NCBI GenBank assembly: GCA_023426545.1 | Contig: JAFAAN010000068.1 | Span: forward strand, 1 to 37,756 | DNA: 37,756 nucleotides | Source: Pseudomonadota bacterium | Lineage (GTDB): Bacteria; Myxococcota; Myxococcia; Myxococcales; Myxococcaceae | Direction of reading: 5' to 3' | The notes under the pieces: model-generated | What the model was told of the DNA's origin: nothing | Seen by the model: the letters and a program-made list of their open reading frames with translations, nothing else | The model's database searches: none | Shown here: piece by piece, positions 18,863 to 27,473 of the stretch | Layout: every line of letters begins with the position of its first letter | Numbering within the stretch: position 1 is the first letter of the stretch | Translations under genes and position numbers: made by a program

Positions 18863-20371
18863 CTATCGCCTGCGGGCGATCTCCTGGATGAGCGCGACGT
18901 AGCGGCGGTTCTTCGGGTTCAGCTTGAACGCCTTGCGGAACGCATCCTCGGCCAGCCCCCACTGGCCTTCGCCCTGGGCCACCTCGCCCAGGAAGGCCCA
19001 GCCCTCCTCCAGGGCCGGCTCCTGCCGCAGCACCTCCTGCAGCTCCTGCTGCGCCAGCCGCCCGTGCGCCTCCGGCTTCATCAGGTAGCGCGCGAAGGCG
19101 CGGTAGGCCTGGTACAGCGGCTTCGGGTCGATGTCGCAGGCGTACTCGAAGTACTCGAAGGCCCCCGCGTAGCTCCGCGCGGCCAGCCGGCGCTTCGCCT
19201 CGTCGAACTGCGTGGTCGCGTCCAGCAGGTCGGTGCGGATGCGGAACTGCTCGGCCGTGGTGGGCCGCGTTGCCTTGTCCTTCTCCCGCTGCGCCGCGCG
19301 CCGCTTGCGCCACAGCAGGTTCTGCTCCGCGTCCGACAGCGCGCCGAAGGCCCTGGCATAGGCCGCCAGCAGCGCCTCCGCCTTCTCGCGCAGCTCCGGC
19401 GTGTGGAAGCGCAGGGGCGAGTCCCGGTCCGCCCGGGCGAGGAAGGCCTTGCGCAGGGGCACCGGCTGCACGTCCTCCGGCACCTCCAGCAGCGCGAAGG
19501 GGTCCTTGCTCCGGTGCGACAGGAAGGCGCTCACCAGCGCGTCGCGCGCGGCCTCGTCCTCGTCGGAGAACGGCGTGCCCTGGGGCCGCGCCACGGGCGG
19601 CGCGACCGGCTCGGGCGTGACAGCGGGCGCCGCCGCCTTCGCGTCCACGTCCTCCACGAAGCCCGCGACCTCCAGCAGGCACAGCGCGTACAGCCGCCGG
19701 AGCACCCCCTCCGTGTCGAAGCCGGTGCGCTCCATCAGCTCGGCGAAGGTGGGCCGCTGTCGCAAGGCCTGGAACAGCCGCGCGTCCTTCGACGACAGCT
19801 TCAATCCCGCTTCCGCCCCTGGCATCTGCCCGAAGCGCCGCTCATCCGTGAAGGTGAAGTGCGTGGCCACCGCGTCGAAGGGCATCACACCGGCCACGCC
19901 GGTGAGGATGAGCTGCCCCGTGTTCGTCCGCACGCTGGCGTCCGGGGGCTCCACGTCGGAGACGAGCCGGTACTTCGCGTCCACCCAGCGGAAGCAGTCG
20001 AGCAGCTTGTGCGCCAGGTTCGCCTGCAGCTGCTTGTACAGGTCGAAGGGGCTGATGAGCCCCTTCTGCACCAGCAGCCCGCTGAGCGGCACCCCGGCGG
20101 AGATGCTCTCCGCCAGCGCCTTCTGGTAGTCCGCCTCGGACAGCTTTCCCTTCTCCACCAGGTACTTGCCCAGGGTCTCGTGGAGCAGGTTGGACTGACA
20201 CGCCACCGGCGCGCCGTCCTCGAAGACGATGCGCTTCTCGCGCTGGCGGACCTTCAGCTCCAGCGTGCAGGTGCGCTCCTCCCGCATCAACGCGTGCAGC
20301 AGCAGGGGGAACGGCGTGTCGGCCAGCGTTCCTTCCCGCTGGCGGAGGACCTGCGAGGGCGTGGGGAACAT
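18863..20371 (-). CDS. DUF4388-type, degenerate J-domain and TPR protein
   Basis: A soluble 502-residue protein. Residues about 12-180 resemble the DUF4388/PATAN module of myxobacterial regulators (GTLADTPFPLLLHALMREERTCTLEL). They are followed by an MshEN-like helical part (LGKYLVEKGKLSEADYQKAL..GVPLSGLLVQKGLIS). A Pro-rich linker (245-270) leads to a J-like region (290-352: DPFALLEVPEDVQPVPLRKAFLARA..AYARAFGALSDAEQNLLW). In it the HPD motif that activates Hsp70 is missing (ADRDSPLRFH instead). Two or three TPR-like helices end the protein (400-490). Such proteins are common in Myxococcus and linked to signalling or surface motility, but no function can be assigned. It is 15 bases downstream of the membrane TPR gene. 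Confidence 0.75.
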   Translation of the reverse strand: MFPTPSQVLRQREGTLADTPFPLLLHALMREERTCTLELKVRQREKRIVFEDGAPVACQSNLLHETLGKYLVEKGKLSEADYQKALAESISAGVPLSGLLVQKGLISPFDLYKQLQANLAHKLLDCFRWVDAKYRLVSDVEPPDASVRTNTGQLILTGVAGVMPFDAVATHFTFTDERRFGQMPGAEAGLKLSSKDARLFQALRQRPTFAELMERTGFDTEGVLRRLYALCLLEVAGFVEDVDAKAAAPAVTPEPVAPPVARPQGTPFSDEDEAARDALVSAFLSHRSKDPFALLEVPEDVQPVPLRKAFLARADRDSPLRFHTPELREKAEALLAAYARAFGALSDAEQNLLWRKRRAAQREKDKATRPTTAEQFRIRTDLLDATTQFDEAKRRLAARSYAGAFEYFEYACDIDPKPLYQAYRAFARYLMKPEAHGRLAQQELQEVLRQEPALEEGWAFLGEVAQGEGQWGLAEDAFRKAFKLNPKNRRYVALIQEIARRR

Positions 20372-20386
20372 GGGCGGAGCCTAGCG

Positions 20387-21214
20387 CTACTCGCCCAGGT
20401 ACTCCTCCCCCCCGGACGCGGAGGGCGGCGCGCCATACGTGCCGTAGCGCCCACCGGGGCCGCGCACCTCCGGGGTCATTCCGAACCGGGGCAGCAGGGA
20501 ACCCAGCAGGCCGAGCACCAGGGCCACGGCCGCGGCGTACATCAACGGACGGCTCGGCCGGGCACGCCACGCCCACTTGCGCTCACGGCGGCGCTGGAAG
20601 CGGGGGGCGGCCACGTACTCGGTCCAGGCCTGGTCCCGCATCTGCTTCGCCTCGGCGCCCTGCCCCGCCTGGGCCAGGGCCTTCGCCAGCAGGTACCGGC
20701 CCTCCACCGTGCCGTGGCGCACCTGGCAGTAGCGCCCCAGCGCCTCCACCGCGCCCGCCACGTCACCGCGCTTCAGCCGGAAGCGGCCTCGCTCCAGGTC
20801 GATGCCGCCCAGCTTGTGGCCCGGGTCCAGCTTCGCGGCCTCGTCCAGGAGCAGCTCGCCGCGCTGTGCGTCGCCCGCGCCCAGGTACGCCACGCCGAGC
20901 AGGTACAGGGTGTCCACGTCCTCGTCGCCCGCCTCCAGGTTGGGCTTGAGGATGTCCACCGCCTCGGCGTACCGGCGCTGCTCCACGCGGATGTCCGCCA
21001 GCTCGTGGCGGGCCCGCCGCTCATGCGGGTTGGTGAGGATGGTGCTCGCCAGCTCTCCGGCGCGCTGGAAGCGCTTGAGGAGCCTCACCGGGCTGGGCAG
21101 CACCTGCCACGTGAAGCGGTCCGCCACGAAGACGATGAGGACAATCAAGCCCAGCGACAGGAACGGGCTGCCCGTCAGCAGCGTGAGGAACACCCACAAT
21201 ATCCACTTGCTCAT
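20387..21214 (-). CDS. Membrane-anchored TPR protein
   Basis: A 275-residue protein with an N-terminal transmembrane helix (about 4-32, WILWVFLTLLTGSPFLSLGLIVLIVFV), TPR-like repeats (about 50-200), and a second hydrophobic segment (about 224-246, PLMYAAAVALVLGLLGSLLP). A short Gly/Pro/Glu-rich tail ends it. Helices such as HELADIRVEQRRYAEAVDILKPNLEAG and YLLGVAYLGAGDAQRGELLLDEA fit TPR spacing. Such proteins act as adaptors for membrane complexes; the partner here is unknown, possibly the downstream DUF4388 protein with which it is probably co-transcribed. ATG 21214 follows GAGAGG. I prefer it over the open frame upstream, which lacks a recognisable start. Confidence 0.78.
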   Translation of the reverse strand: MSKWILWVFLTLLTGSPFLSLGLIVLIVFVADRFTWQVLPSPVRLLKRFQRAGELASTILTNPHERRARHELADIRVEQRRYAEAVDILKPNLEAGDEDVDTLYLLGVAYLGAGDAQRGELLLDEAAKLDPGHKLGGIDLERGRFRLKRGDVAGAVEALGRYCQVRHGTVEGRYLLAKALAQAGQGAEAKQMRDQAWTEYVAAPRFQRRRERKWAWRARPSRPLMYAAAVALVLGLLGSLLPRFGMTPEVRGPGGRYGTYGAPPSASGGEEYLGE

Positions 21215-21246
21215 TCGCCTCTCGAATCCGCGCCAGCGGGGCCGTC

Positions 21247-22452
21247 CTAGATGAGCCGCGCGCACACGGCGCTATGGACGTCCGCCCCCTTCTCCGTCAA
21301 TGCCAGACGCCCGTCACGCAGCGTCGCGAAGCCGTGCTCCACCAGCCGCGAAATCTCCGCCCGCCGGGGCTCCACCGGCTGACCATACCGCGCGCACACG
21401 GCCTCCCAGTCCACGCCGGACACCAGGCGCAGGCCCATGGCCAGCCGCTCCGCGAACAGCTCCTCCGGGGACAGCGCCTCGCGCCCCTCCTCCGGTAGCT
21501 GCCCCGCCTCCACCGCCACGAGGTAGCGCTCGGCGCTGCGCAGGTTCACGTACCGGTGCGGCTGGGGCGACAGCAGCATGCCCGTGGCCCCCACGCCGAG
21601 CGCCAGGTACTCCCCGCCCGTCCAGTACAGCGTGTTGTGGCGCGAGCTGTACCCCGGCCGCGCGTGGTTGGAGACCTCGTAGCGGTGAAGCCCCGCCGCG
21701 CCGTAGACCTCGCGCACCACCCGCGCCATGTCCACCACGGTGTCGTCCGGGGGCAGCTCCAGCTCGCCACGCTTGAGCCGCTTCGACAGGGGCGTGTCCT
21801 CCGCCAGCACGTCGCGCTCCACCGTCAGCGCGTAGGTGGACAGGTGCTCCGGCGCCAGCGCCACCGCCCGGCGCGCGTCCGCCTCCACCTGCGCCACCGT
21901 CTGCCCGTGCACGCCGTAGATGAAGTCCATGGCCACCGCCGGGAAGCCCGCCGCGCGCGCGGCCCGCACCGCCTCGTCCACCATCGCCGCGTCGTGCGCG
22001 CGCCCCAGCGCCTTCAGCGTCTCCGGCTGGAAGGACTGCACCCCCAGCGACAGCCGGTTCACCCCCGCCGCGCGGTAGCCCGTGAAGCGCTCCGCGTCCG
22101 CGCGCTCGGGATTGGCCTCCAGCGACACCTCCACGTGGGGCGCCAGCCGGAGCCTCGCGGCGATGCCGTCCAGCACCTGGGCCACGTAGCGCGGGTGCCA
22201 CAGGGACGGCGTGCCGCCGCCCAGGAAGACGGAGTCGAGCGTCTTCGTCGCGAGCGAGGGCTCGGCGGCCAGGCGGGCGTCCAGCTCCTTCAGCACCGCG
22301 TGGGCGTAGCGCTCCTCCGGCACCTGGCGCGCCACCGCCACCGCGAAGTCGCAGTAGGGGCACTTCGCGAGGCAGTACGGGAAGTGCAGGTACAGCCCGA
22401 AGCGGGCCGCCGGCATTCCCGTGAGGGCATCCACTGGCGCGTCGAAAGGCAT
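21247..22452 (-). CDS. hemW: HemW, radical SAM heme chaperone
   Basis: A 401-residue radical SAM protein related to the oxygen-independent coproporphyrinogen oxidase HemN. The cluster motif is Cys27-x3-Cys31-x2-Cys34 in FPYCLAKCPYCDF; the glycine-rich SAM motif is GGGTPSLW, and the ESR/VSLEANPE strand is present. It has the HemW C-terminal domain and lacks the extra N-terminal features of true HemN. HemW binds heme and helps insert it into respiratory enzymes, so annotation as coproporphyrinogen oxidase should be avoided. ATG 22452 gives 12 residues before MPAARFGLYLHFPYC; the internal ATG 22416, preceded by GGGA, is an alternative start. It is 13 bases downstream of the coiled-coil gene. Confidence 0.92.
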   Translation of the reverse strand: MPFDAPVDALTGMPAARFGLYLHFPYCLAKCPYCDFAVAVARQVPEERYAHAVLKELDARLAAEPSLATKTLDSVFLGGGTPSLWHPRYVAQVLDGIAARLRLAPHVEVSLEANPERADAERFTGYRAAGVNRLSLGVQSFQPETLKALGRAHDAAMVDEAVRAARAAGFPAVAMDFIYGVHGQTVAQVEADARRAVALAPEHLSTYALTVERDVLAEDTPLSKRLKRGELELPPDDTVVDMARVVREVYGAAGLHRYEVSNHARPGYSSRHNTLYWTGGEYLALGVGATGMLLSPQPHRYVNLRSAERYLVAVEAGQLPEEGREALSPEELFAERLAMGLRLVSGVDWEAVCARYGQPVEPRRAEISRLVEHGFATLRDGRLALTEKGADVHSAVCARLI

Positions 22453-22465
22453 GAAGGAAGAACCC

Positions 22466-24625
22466 CTACTTCCTGCCCTTCAATTGCGCCTCCAGCCGGG
22501 CAATCTTCGCCTTGTAGCCGGCCGCGTTCTCGAGCGCCGCCTCGGCCGCCACCAGCTTGCGCTTGAGGTTGGCCGCGTCCGCCTTGAGCTGCTCGCGCTC
22601 CGCCTCCCAGTCCGCCGGGGCCACGCCGGCCGAGGGGGCACCCGCCCGCTCCGCCTGCCGGGCCTCGAGCGCCTGCCGCGCCTCGCGCTCCGCCTTCAGC
22701 GAGGCCTCCACCTTCGCGAGCTTCGCCTCCACCGCGGCGCGCGCCGCGTCGGCCCTGCTGACCGCGGCGGCCTGGGCCTTCGCGCTCTCCAGCGCGCCCT
22801 CCATCATCTTCAGCCGGCCCTGGAGCCGCTCCACCTTGTCCGCCTCGGCGCGCGCGGCCTCCAGCTCCTCGGTGAGCGAGGCCACCTGCGCCTCGGCGCC
22901 GTCCTGCCCCACCGACAGCGACTCCACCTGCGCCTCGGCCTGGGCCGCCTGCACCTGCGCGTCGGTGCGCTCGGCCTCCGCCGCCTCACGCCGGGCCTGC
23001 TCCAGCGCCAGCGCTTCGTGCGCCCGGGCCACCTCCGCCTGCAACCGGGCCAGCTCCGCCTCACGCTGCCCGGACGCGGCCTCCAGCATGGACACGCGGG
23101 CGGCCAGGCCCACGCGCTCGGCGTCCTTGGTGGCCGCCTTCAGCTCCACCGCGGAGAGCTGCTCCTTCAGGCTCTCATGGCCGGTGTGCGCGGCCTCCAC
23201 CGCCGCCGTCAGCTCCGTCACCTTCGTCTCGGCCTGCTGCACCGCCTCGCCCAGCGCCGCCGCGTCCGCCTCCATGCGGTCCCGCAGCGACACCTGCTCC
23301 ACCTCGGCGGCCTCCAGCGCCTCCTTCAGCGCGGCGGCCTCCGCCTCCGCGAGCTGCGCCCGCTCGCTGGCCTGCGCCAGCCCCTCCTCCAGCGCCTGCG
23401 AGCGCTCCGCGGCCTTGGCGGCCTCCGCGTCCAGCCGCGCCTTCAGCCGCGCCAGCTCCGCGGTGCGCGCCTCCAGCGCCTGCCGCAGCGCGGGCAGCTC
23501 CGCGGCCTCGGTGGTGCGCGCGGTGAGCGCCGCCCGCAGGCCCACGATTTCAGCGTCCTTGAGCGCCAGCGCGCGCTCCAGCTCCGCCACCTGCTCCTGC
23601 AGGGTGCGCAGCCCGTCCTCCACCACCGAGAGCTGCTTGCGCGCCTCGTCCCGCTCGGCCTCCAGCGAGGCCGCGCGCCCCTGGGCCTCCTCCAGCGAGC
23701 TCTTGGACCAGTCGCTCTCGCTCTCCAGCGCGCTCAGCCCGGACTGAGCCTCGTTCAGCGCGGCCTCGAGCTGGGCGGTGCGCAGGTTCAGCGCCTCCTG
23801 CTCCACCGAGGCCGCCTCCAGCTCGGACGTCAGCCGCTCCACGTCGGCGATGGCCTGCTGGTACTGCTCCTGGACGGCCTCCAGGGCGCCCTGGGTCTCG
23901 GACTTCTCCGCGGCCAGCTCCGCCACGCGGTCCTGCGCCAGCGACAGCGCCTCCTTGGCGCCAATCAGCTCCTCGGCCACCGCGCCGCGGGCCTCGCGCT
24001 CCTGCTGGAGCTCCGCGGTGAGGCGCGGCACATCGGACTCCACCTCGGCCAGCGCGCGGCTCAGGTCCTTGCGGTCCGCTTCGACCGAGCCCAGCTCCTC
24101 CTGGAGGGCGGAGGCGCGCGCCTTGGACTCCGCCAGCTCCTTGCGGACCAGCGTCAGCGACTGCTTCACGCCGTTGAGCTCGCCGTCGCGCTCCGCGTAC
24201 AGCGCCCGGGCCCGGGCCAGCGTCTCCGTCTTCTGGCGGACCACGGCCCGGAAGTACTCCAGCTTGTCCTCGGGGGAGCCCCCCATGGGCATCCGGATTT
24301 CGGGGGGCTCGCCGAATGGATCATTCCCCGGCACGCGGGGAGCCCGGGCCGCGGCGGCCAGTGAGGTGGGAGCCGGCGCCGAGGGCGCCTTCGGGGGCGC
24401 GGGCACACCGGCGGCCTTGGGCACGGCGGCCTGGGGGGCGGCCGGGCGACGCGGCGGCAGCGGAGGCGGAGCGGCGGGCGGTGGGGCCGAGGGCGGTGGC
24501 TTCGGCGAGGGCCTGGCGGATACGGGGGCCGGGGCGGCAGGGGCCGCCGAGGCACCGGTGTCTTCCAGGTCCAGGCTGTCGCGCAGGTCCGCGAGCGGAT
24601 CCACCTCTTCCGGAGGTGACGACAT
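22466..24625 (-). CDS. Long coiled-coil protein with Pro/Ala-rich head
   Basis: A 719-residue protein. Residues 1-25 are acidic (VDPLADLRDSLDLED), 25-105 are Pro/Ala-rich and probably disordered, and a short linker (GNDPFGEPPEIRMPMGG) leads to an almost unbroken coiled coil from about 118 to the end. Heptads are rich in Ala, Glu, Leu, Arg and Lys, without transmembrane helix, signal peptide or enzyme motif. It resembles myxobacterial cytoskeletal or polarity coiled-coil proteins (such as the coiled-coil parts of AglZ or FrzS) only in composition, which is not evidence of homology. It lies upstream of hemW in the same direction and diverges from the M16 peptidase gene. Confidence 0.75.
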   Translation of the reverse strand: MSSPPEEVDPLADLRDSLDLEDTGASAAPAAPAPVSARPSPKPPPSAPPPAAPPPLPPRRPAAPQAAVPKAAGVPAPPKAPSAPAPTSLAAAARAPRVPGNDPFGEPPEIRMPMGGSPEDKLEYFRAVVRQKTETLARARALYAERDGELNGVKQSLTLVRKELAESKARASALQEELGSVEADRKDLSRALAEVESDVPRLTAELQQEREARGAVAEELIGAKEALSLAQDRVAELAAEKSETQGALEAVQEQYQQAIADVERLTSELEAASVEQEALNLRTAQLEAALNEAQSGLSALESESDWSKSSLEEAQGRAASLEAERDEARKQLSVVEDGLRTLQEQVAELERALALKDAEIVGLRAALTARTTEAAELPALRQALEARTAELARLKARLDAEAAKAAERSQALEEGLAQASERAQLAEAEAAALKEALEAAEVEQVSLRDRMEADAAALGEAVQQAETKVTELTAAVEAAHTGHESLKEQLSAVELKAATKDAERVGLAARVSMLEAASGQREAELARLQAEVARAHEALALEQARREAAEAERTDAQVQAAQAEAQVESLSVGQDGAEAQVASLTEELEAARAEADKVERLQGRLKMMEGALESAKAQAAAVSRADAARAAVEAKLAKVEASLKAEREARQALEARQAERAGAPSAGVAPADWEAEREQLKADAANLKRKLVAAEAALENAAGYKAKIARLEAQLKGRK

Positions 24626-24701
24626 GGGCGGCGCAGGTTACCCGCCGGGCGGGCGCATCACCAGAGACGCGTGGGCATGTGCGCGTCCGAAGTGCGTCCC
24701 T

Positions 24702-24713
24702 CCGTCCGGACGG
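24702..24713. promoter_or_regulatory. 12-base palindrome in divergent promoter region
   Basis: CCGTCCGGACGG is a perfect palindrome in the 199-base gap between the coiled-coil gene and the M16 gene. It could be an operator for either. It matches no regulator site I know, and short palindromes are frequent in GC-rich DNA. Confidence 0.25.
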
Positions 24714-24824
24714 CAGCCGTACAGTCTCCTCGACGCCGAGGCCCCCGGGCGTTAGCCAGTGAGGGAAAACATCACACCTCGCCTTGCCCTCTGAGGGGGC
24801 CGGTGACAGTTTCGGACGTTCTCT

Positions 24825-27428
24825 ATGGCCATCCGCTACGCGCTACCCAACGGGCTTACCGTCGTCTTCGAGGAGCAGCACGCCGCCAAGGTCGCGGCCT
24901 TCCAGGTCTGGGTCAAGGCCGGGAGCGCCGACGAGCGGCCGGACCAGGCAGGACTGGCCCACCTGCACGAGCACATGCTCTTCAAGGGCACCGAGCGCCG
25001 GGGCCCCGGCGAGGTGGCCCGGGACGTGGAGTCCCACGGCGGTGAAATCAACGCCTGGACCTCCTACGACCAGACCGTCTACCACATCGTCATCGCCAGC
25101 CAGTTCGCGCGCATGGGCCTGGACATCCTGGGCGACGCGGTACGCCGCTCGGCGTTCGACGCGGGGGAGCTGGCGCGCGAAATCGAGGTGGTGTGCGAGG
25201 AAATCAAGCGCAGCCAGGACACGCCGTCCCGCCGCGCCTCGCGTGACCTGTTCTCCACCGCGTACCAGGTGCACCCCTACCGGCTGCCCGTCATCGGCAC
25301 CGAGCAGAGCGTGCGCAGCTTCACGCGCGAGAAGGTGCTGGAGTTCTACCACCGCCACTACACGCCGCAGAACCTGGTCCTGTCGGTGGCCGGCGACCTG
25401 CGCGAGGCGGAGCTGCGCGAGTGGGTGGAGGACATCTTCGGCGGAGACTGGGGCCGCCCGTACGAGGGCCGCGTGGCGCGCGCGCCGGAGCCCGAGGCCA
25501 CCGGGCGGCGCGTCCTGCTGCGCCCGGACGAGGTGAAGGAGGCGTACCTCCACCTGGCCTTCGGGATTCCGCAGGCGGACCACGCGGACGTGCCCGCGCT
25601 GGACGTGCTGGCGATGATTGCCGGCCAGGGCGACGCGTCCCGGCTGGCGCGCGAGGTGAAGCGCCGCCACAACCTGGTCAACGACATCCACACCTTCGCC
25701 TATACGCCGTCGGACCCGGGCATCTTCTCCGCGTCGATGACGCTCCCGCCCGGCAACGCCGCGCGCGCGCTGGCGGAGACGGCGCGGACCCTGGCCACGC
25801 TGCGCGCCATGCCGGTGACGGCGGAGGAGCTGGCCACGGCCAAGGCGCTGGTGGAGGCGGAGGCCGTGTACCAGCGCGAGACGGTGCAGGGCATGGCCCG
25901 GAAGATGGGCTTCTACCAGTCCGGCATGGGCAGCCTGGAGGCGGAGGCCCGCTACTACGAGGCCGTGCGCAACCTCACGCCCGAGCACCTGCGCGCCGCC
26001 GCCGAGCGCTACCTGCGCTTCGACCGCGCCGTCGTCACCGGCCTGCTGCCGGAGGGCACGCCGCTGACCGAGGCGCAGGTGAACGAGGTGCTGGACACGG
26101 TGGACCGCGAGCCCGCCGCCGCGCCGCCCGAGCGCAAGGCGCGCAAGGTGGCGGTGGGTGATTCGCCAGTGCGCATCCTGAAGGGCTCGGGCACGGGGCC
26201 GAGCGACATCATCACGGAGAAGCTGCCCTCGGGCGCGACCCTCGTCGTGCGCGTGGAGCCGGCGGTGCCGCTGTTCGCCATCCGCGCCGCCTTCTCCGGT
26301 GGCCTGCGCTACGAGACGTCCGCGGACAACGGCATCACCACCCTGCTCACCCGCTGCCTCACGCGCGGCACGCCCACGCATGACGCGGAGGACATCTCCG
26401 ACCTCATCGACGCGTACGCGGGCAGCCTGGGCGGCCAGGGCGGGCGCAACTCGGTGGGGCTGCGGGGCGAGTTCCTCTCGCGCCACTTCGAGCCGGCCTT
26501 CCGCCTCTTCGCCGACTGCCTCCTGAACGCGTCCTTCCCGGAGGCCGAGGTCGACCGCGAGCGCACGCTGCTGCTCCAGGACATCCTCACCCGCGAGGAC
26601 AAGCCGTCCAGCGTCGCCTTCGACCTGTTCAGCAAGACGCTGTACCGCACGCACCCCTACCGCATGCCCACCACCGGTGAGCAGGGCTCGGTGGAGAAGC
26701 TGACGCCGGAGCGCCTGCGCGCGTGGCACGCGGCGCACATGGACCCGTCGCAGCTCACGCTCAGCGTGGTGGGCGACGTGAAGGTGGACGCCGTCATGGC
26801 CCTGGCGCGCGAGTACTTCGGCGCCGCGCGCGGCAAGGTGGCCCCTCCGCCCTCCGTCCCGGTGGAGCCGCCGCTGGACGGGCCGCGCCAGGAGAAGAAG
26901 GTGCTGGCGCGCGCGCAGGCGCACCTGGTGCTCGGCTTCCCCGGCGCGCGCGTGAGCGACCCGTGGCGGCACCCGCTGGAGGTGCTCTCCACGGTGCTGT
27001 CCGGCCAGGGCGGGCGCCTCTTCGTGGAGCTGCGCGACAAGCGCTCCATGGCCTACAGCGTCAGCGCGTTCGCCTCCGAGGGCGTGGACCCGGGCTTCTT
27101 CGCCACGTACATGGGCACCAGCCCGGAGAAGGTGGACGCGGCGCTGGAGGGCATCCGCGCGGAGCTGGCGCGCGTGCGCGACGAGCCCATCCCCGCCGAG
27201 GAACTGGCCCGCGCCAAGCAGCACCTCATCGGCACGCACGAGATTGGCTTGCAGCGCAACGGCGCCCGCGCGGCGCTGCTGGCGCTGGACGCCTGCTACG
27301 GCCTGGGCCAGGACAACTTCCTCCACTACGCGGACCACGTCGCGGCGGTGACGGCGGACGACGTGCGCGAGGTGGCGCGCAGGGTCATCGACTTCGACCG
27401 CAGCGCGCTGGCCATCGTCGGGCCGTAG
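24825..27428 (+). CDS. M16 family zinc metallopeptidase, fused two-half form
   Basis: An 867-residue pitrilysin-type protein made of two M16 halves. The first half has the zinc/catalytic motif HxxEH as His46-Leu-His-Glu49-His50 (AHLHEHMLFKGT) and the distal glutamate about 76 residues later in EVVCEEIKR. The second half (about 445-867) keeps the fold, including the GQGGRLFVELRDKRSMAYSV region, but has TLLTRCLTRGTPT in place of HxxEH. It is therefore an inactive partner half, as is usual in clamshell-type M16 enzymes. No signal peptide is visible, so a cytoplasmic location is likely. ATG 24825 is the only good start, because an in-frame TGA lies 21 bases upstream; no clear Shine-Dalgarno is seen. 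Confidence 0.93.
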   Translation: MAIRYALPNGLTVVFEEQHAAKVAAFQVWVKAGSADERPDQAGLAHLHEHMLFKGTERRGPGEVARDVESHGGEINAWTSYDQTVYHIVIASQFARMGLDILGDAVRRSAFDAGELAREIEVVCEEIKRSQDTPSRRASRDLFSTAYQVHPYRLPVIGTEQSVRSFTREKVLEFYHRHYTPQNLVLSVAGDLREAELREWVEDIFGGDWGRPYEGRVARAPEPEATGRRVLLRPDEVKEAYLHLAFGIPQADHADVPALDVLAMIAGQGDASRLAREVKRRHNLVNDIHTFAYTPSDPGIFSASMTLPPGNAARALAETARTLATLRAMPVTAEELATAKALVEAEAVYQRETVQGMARKMGFYQSGMGSLEAEARYYEAVRNLTPEHLRAAAERYLRFDRAVVTGLLPEGTPLTEAQVNEVLDTVDREPAAAPPERKARKVAVGDSPVRILKGSGTGPSDIITEKLPSGATLVVRVEPAVPLFAIRAAFSGGLRYETSADNGITTLLTRCLTRGTPTHDAEDISDLIDAYAGSLGGQGGRNSVGLRGEFLSRHFEPAFRLFADCLLNASFPEAEVDRERTLLLQDILTREDKPSSVAFDLFSKTLYRTHPYRMPTTGEQGSVEKLTPERLRAWHAAHMDPSQLTLSVVGDVKVDAVMALAREYFGAARGKVAPPPSVPVEPPLDGPRQEKKVLARAQAHLVLGFPGARVSDPWRHPLEVLSTVLSGQGGRLFVELRDKRSMAYSVSAFASEGVDPGFFATYMGTSPEKVDAALEGIRAELARVRDEPIPAEELARAKQHLIGTHEIGLQRNGARAALLALDACYGLGQDNFLHYADHVAAVTADDVREVARRVIDFDRSALAIVGP

Positions 27429-27442
27429 CGGAGTCTTCCGGA

Positions 27443-27473
27443 GGGCGCGCCGCCGCTACAGGGCGGTGCGCCC
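27443..27473. terminator. Strong hairpin between convergent genes
   Basis: GGGCGCGCCGCC (27443-27454) and GGCGGTGCGCCC (27462-27473) form a 12-pair stem with one G-U pair (as plus-strand RNA) and a 7-base loop. It sits just after the M16 stop and overlaps the last codons of the convergent lipoprotein gene. There is no U-tract, but the position and stem suggest a terminator, mainly for the M16 gene. Confidence 0.5.

Noticed and set aside
18053..21250. Open frame of about 1065 codons on the plus strand
   Set aside because: It runs antisense across three recognisable genes (TadE-like, DUF4388-type, TPR). Its composition is typical of a shadow frame, with no domain.
21247..22452. Oxygen-independent coproporphyrinogen III oxidase (HemN) as product
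   Set aside because: The sequence has the shorter HemW layout, with the CxxxCxxC motif near the N-terminus and without the HemN N-terminal region. HemW does not perform the oxidase reaction.
22421..24364. Plus-strand open frame opposite the coiled-coil gene
   Set aside because: It is a Leu/Arg/His-rich shadow of heptad-repeat coding. The minus-strand reading has proper coiled-coil periodicity and a clean start/stop.
24843..27338. Open frame of about 831 codons opposite the M16 gene
   Set aside because: It is the antisense of a clear metallopeptidase. The product is rich in Arg, His, Gln and Val, with no motif.
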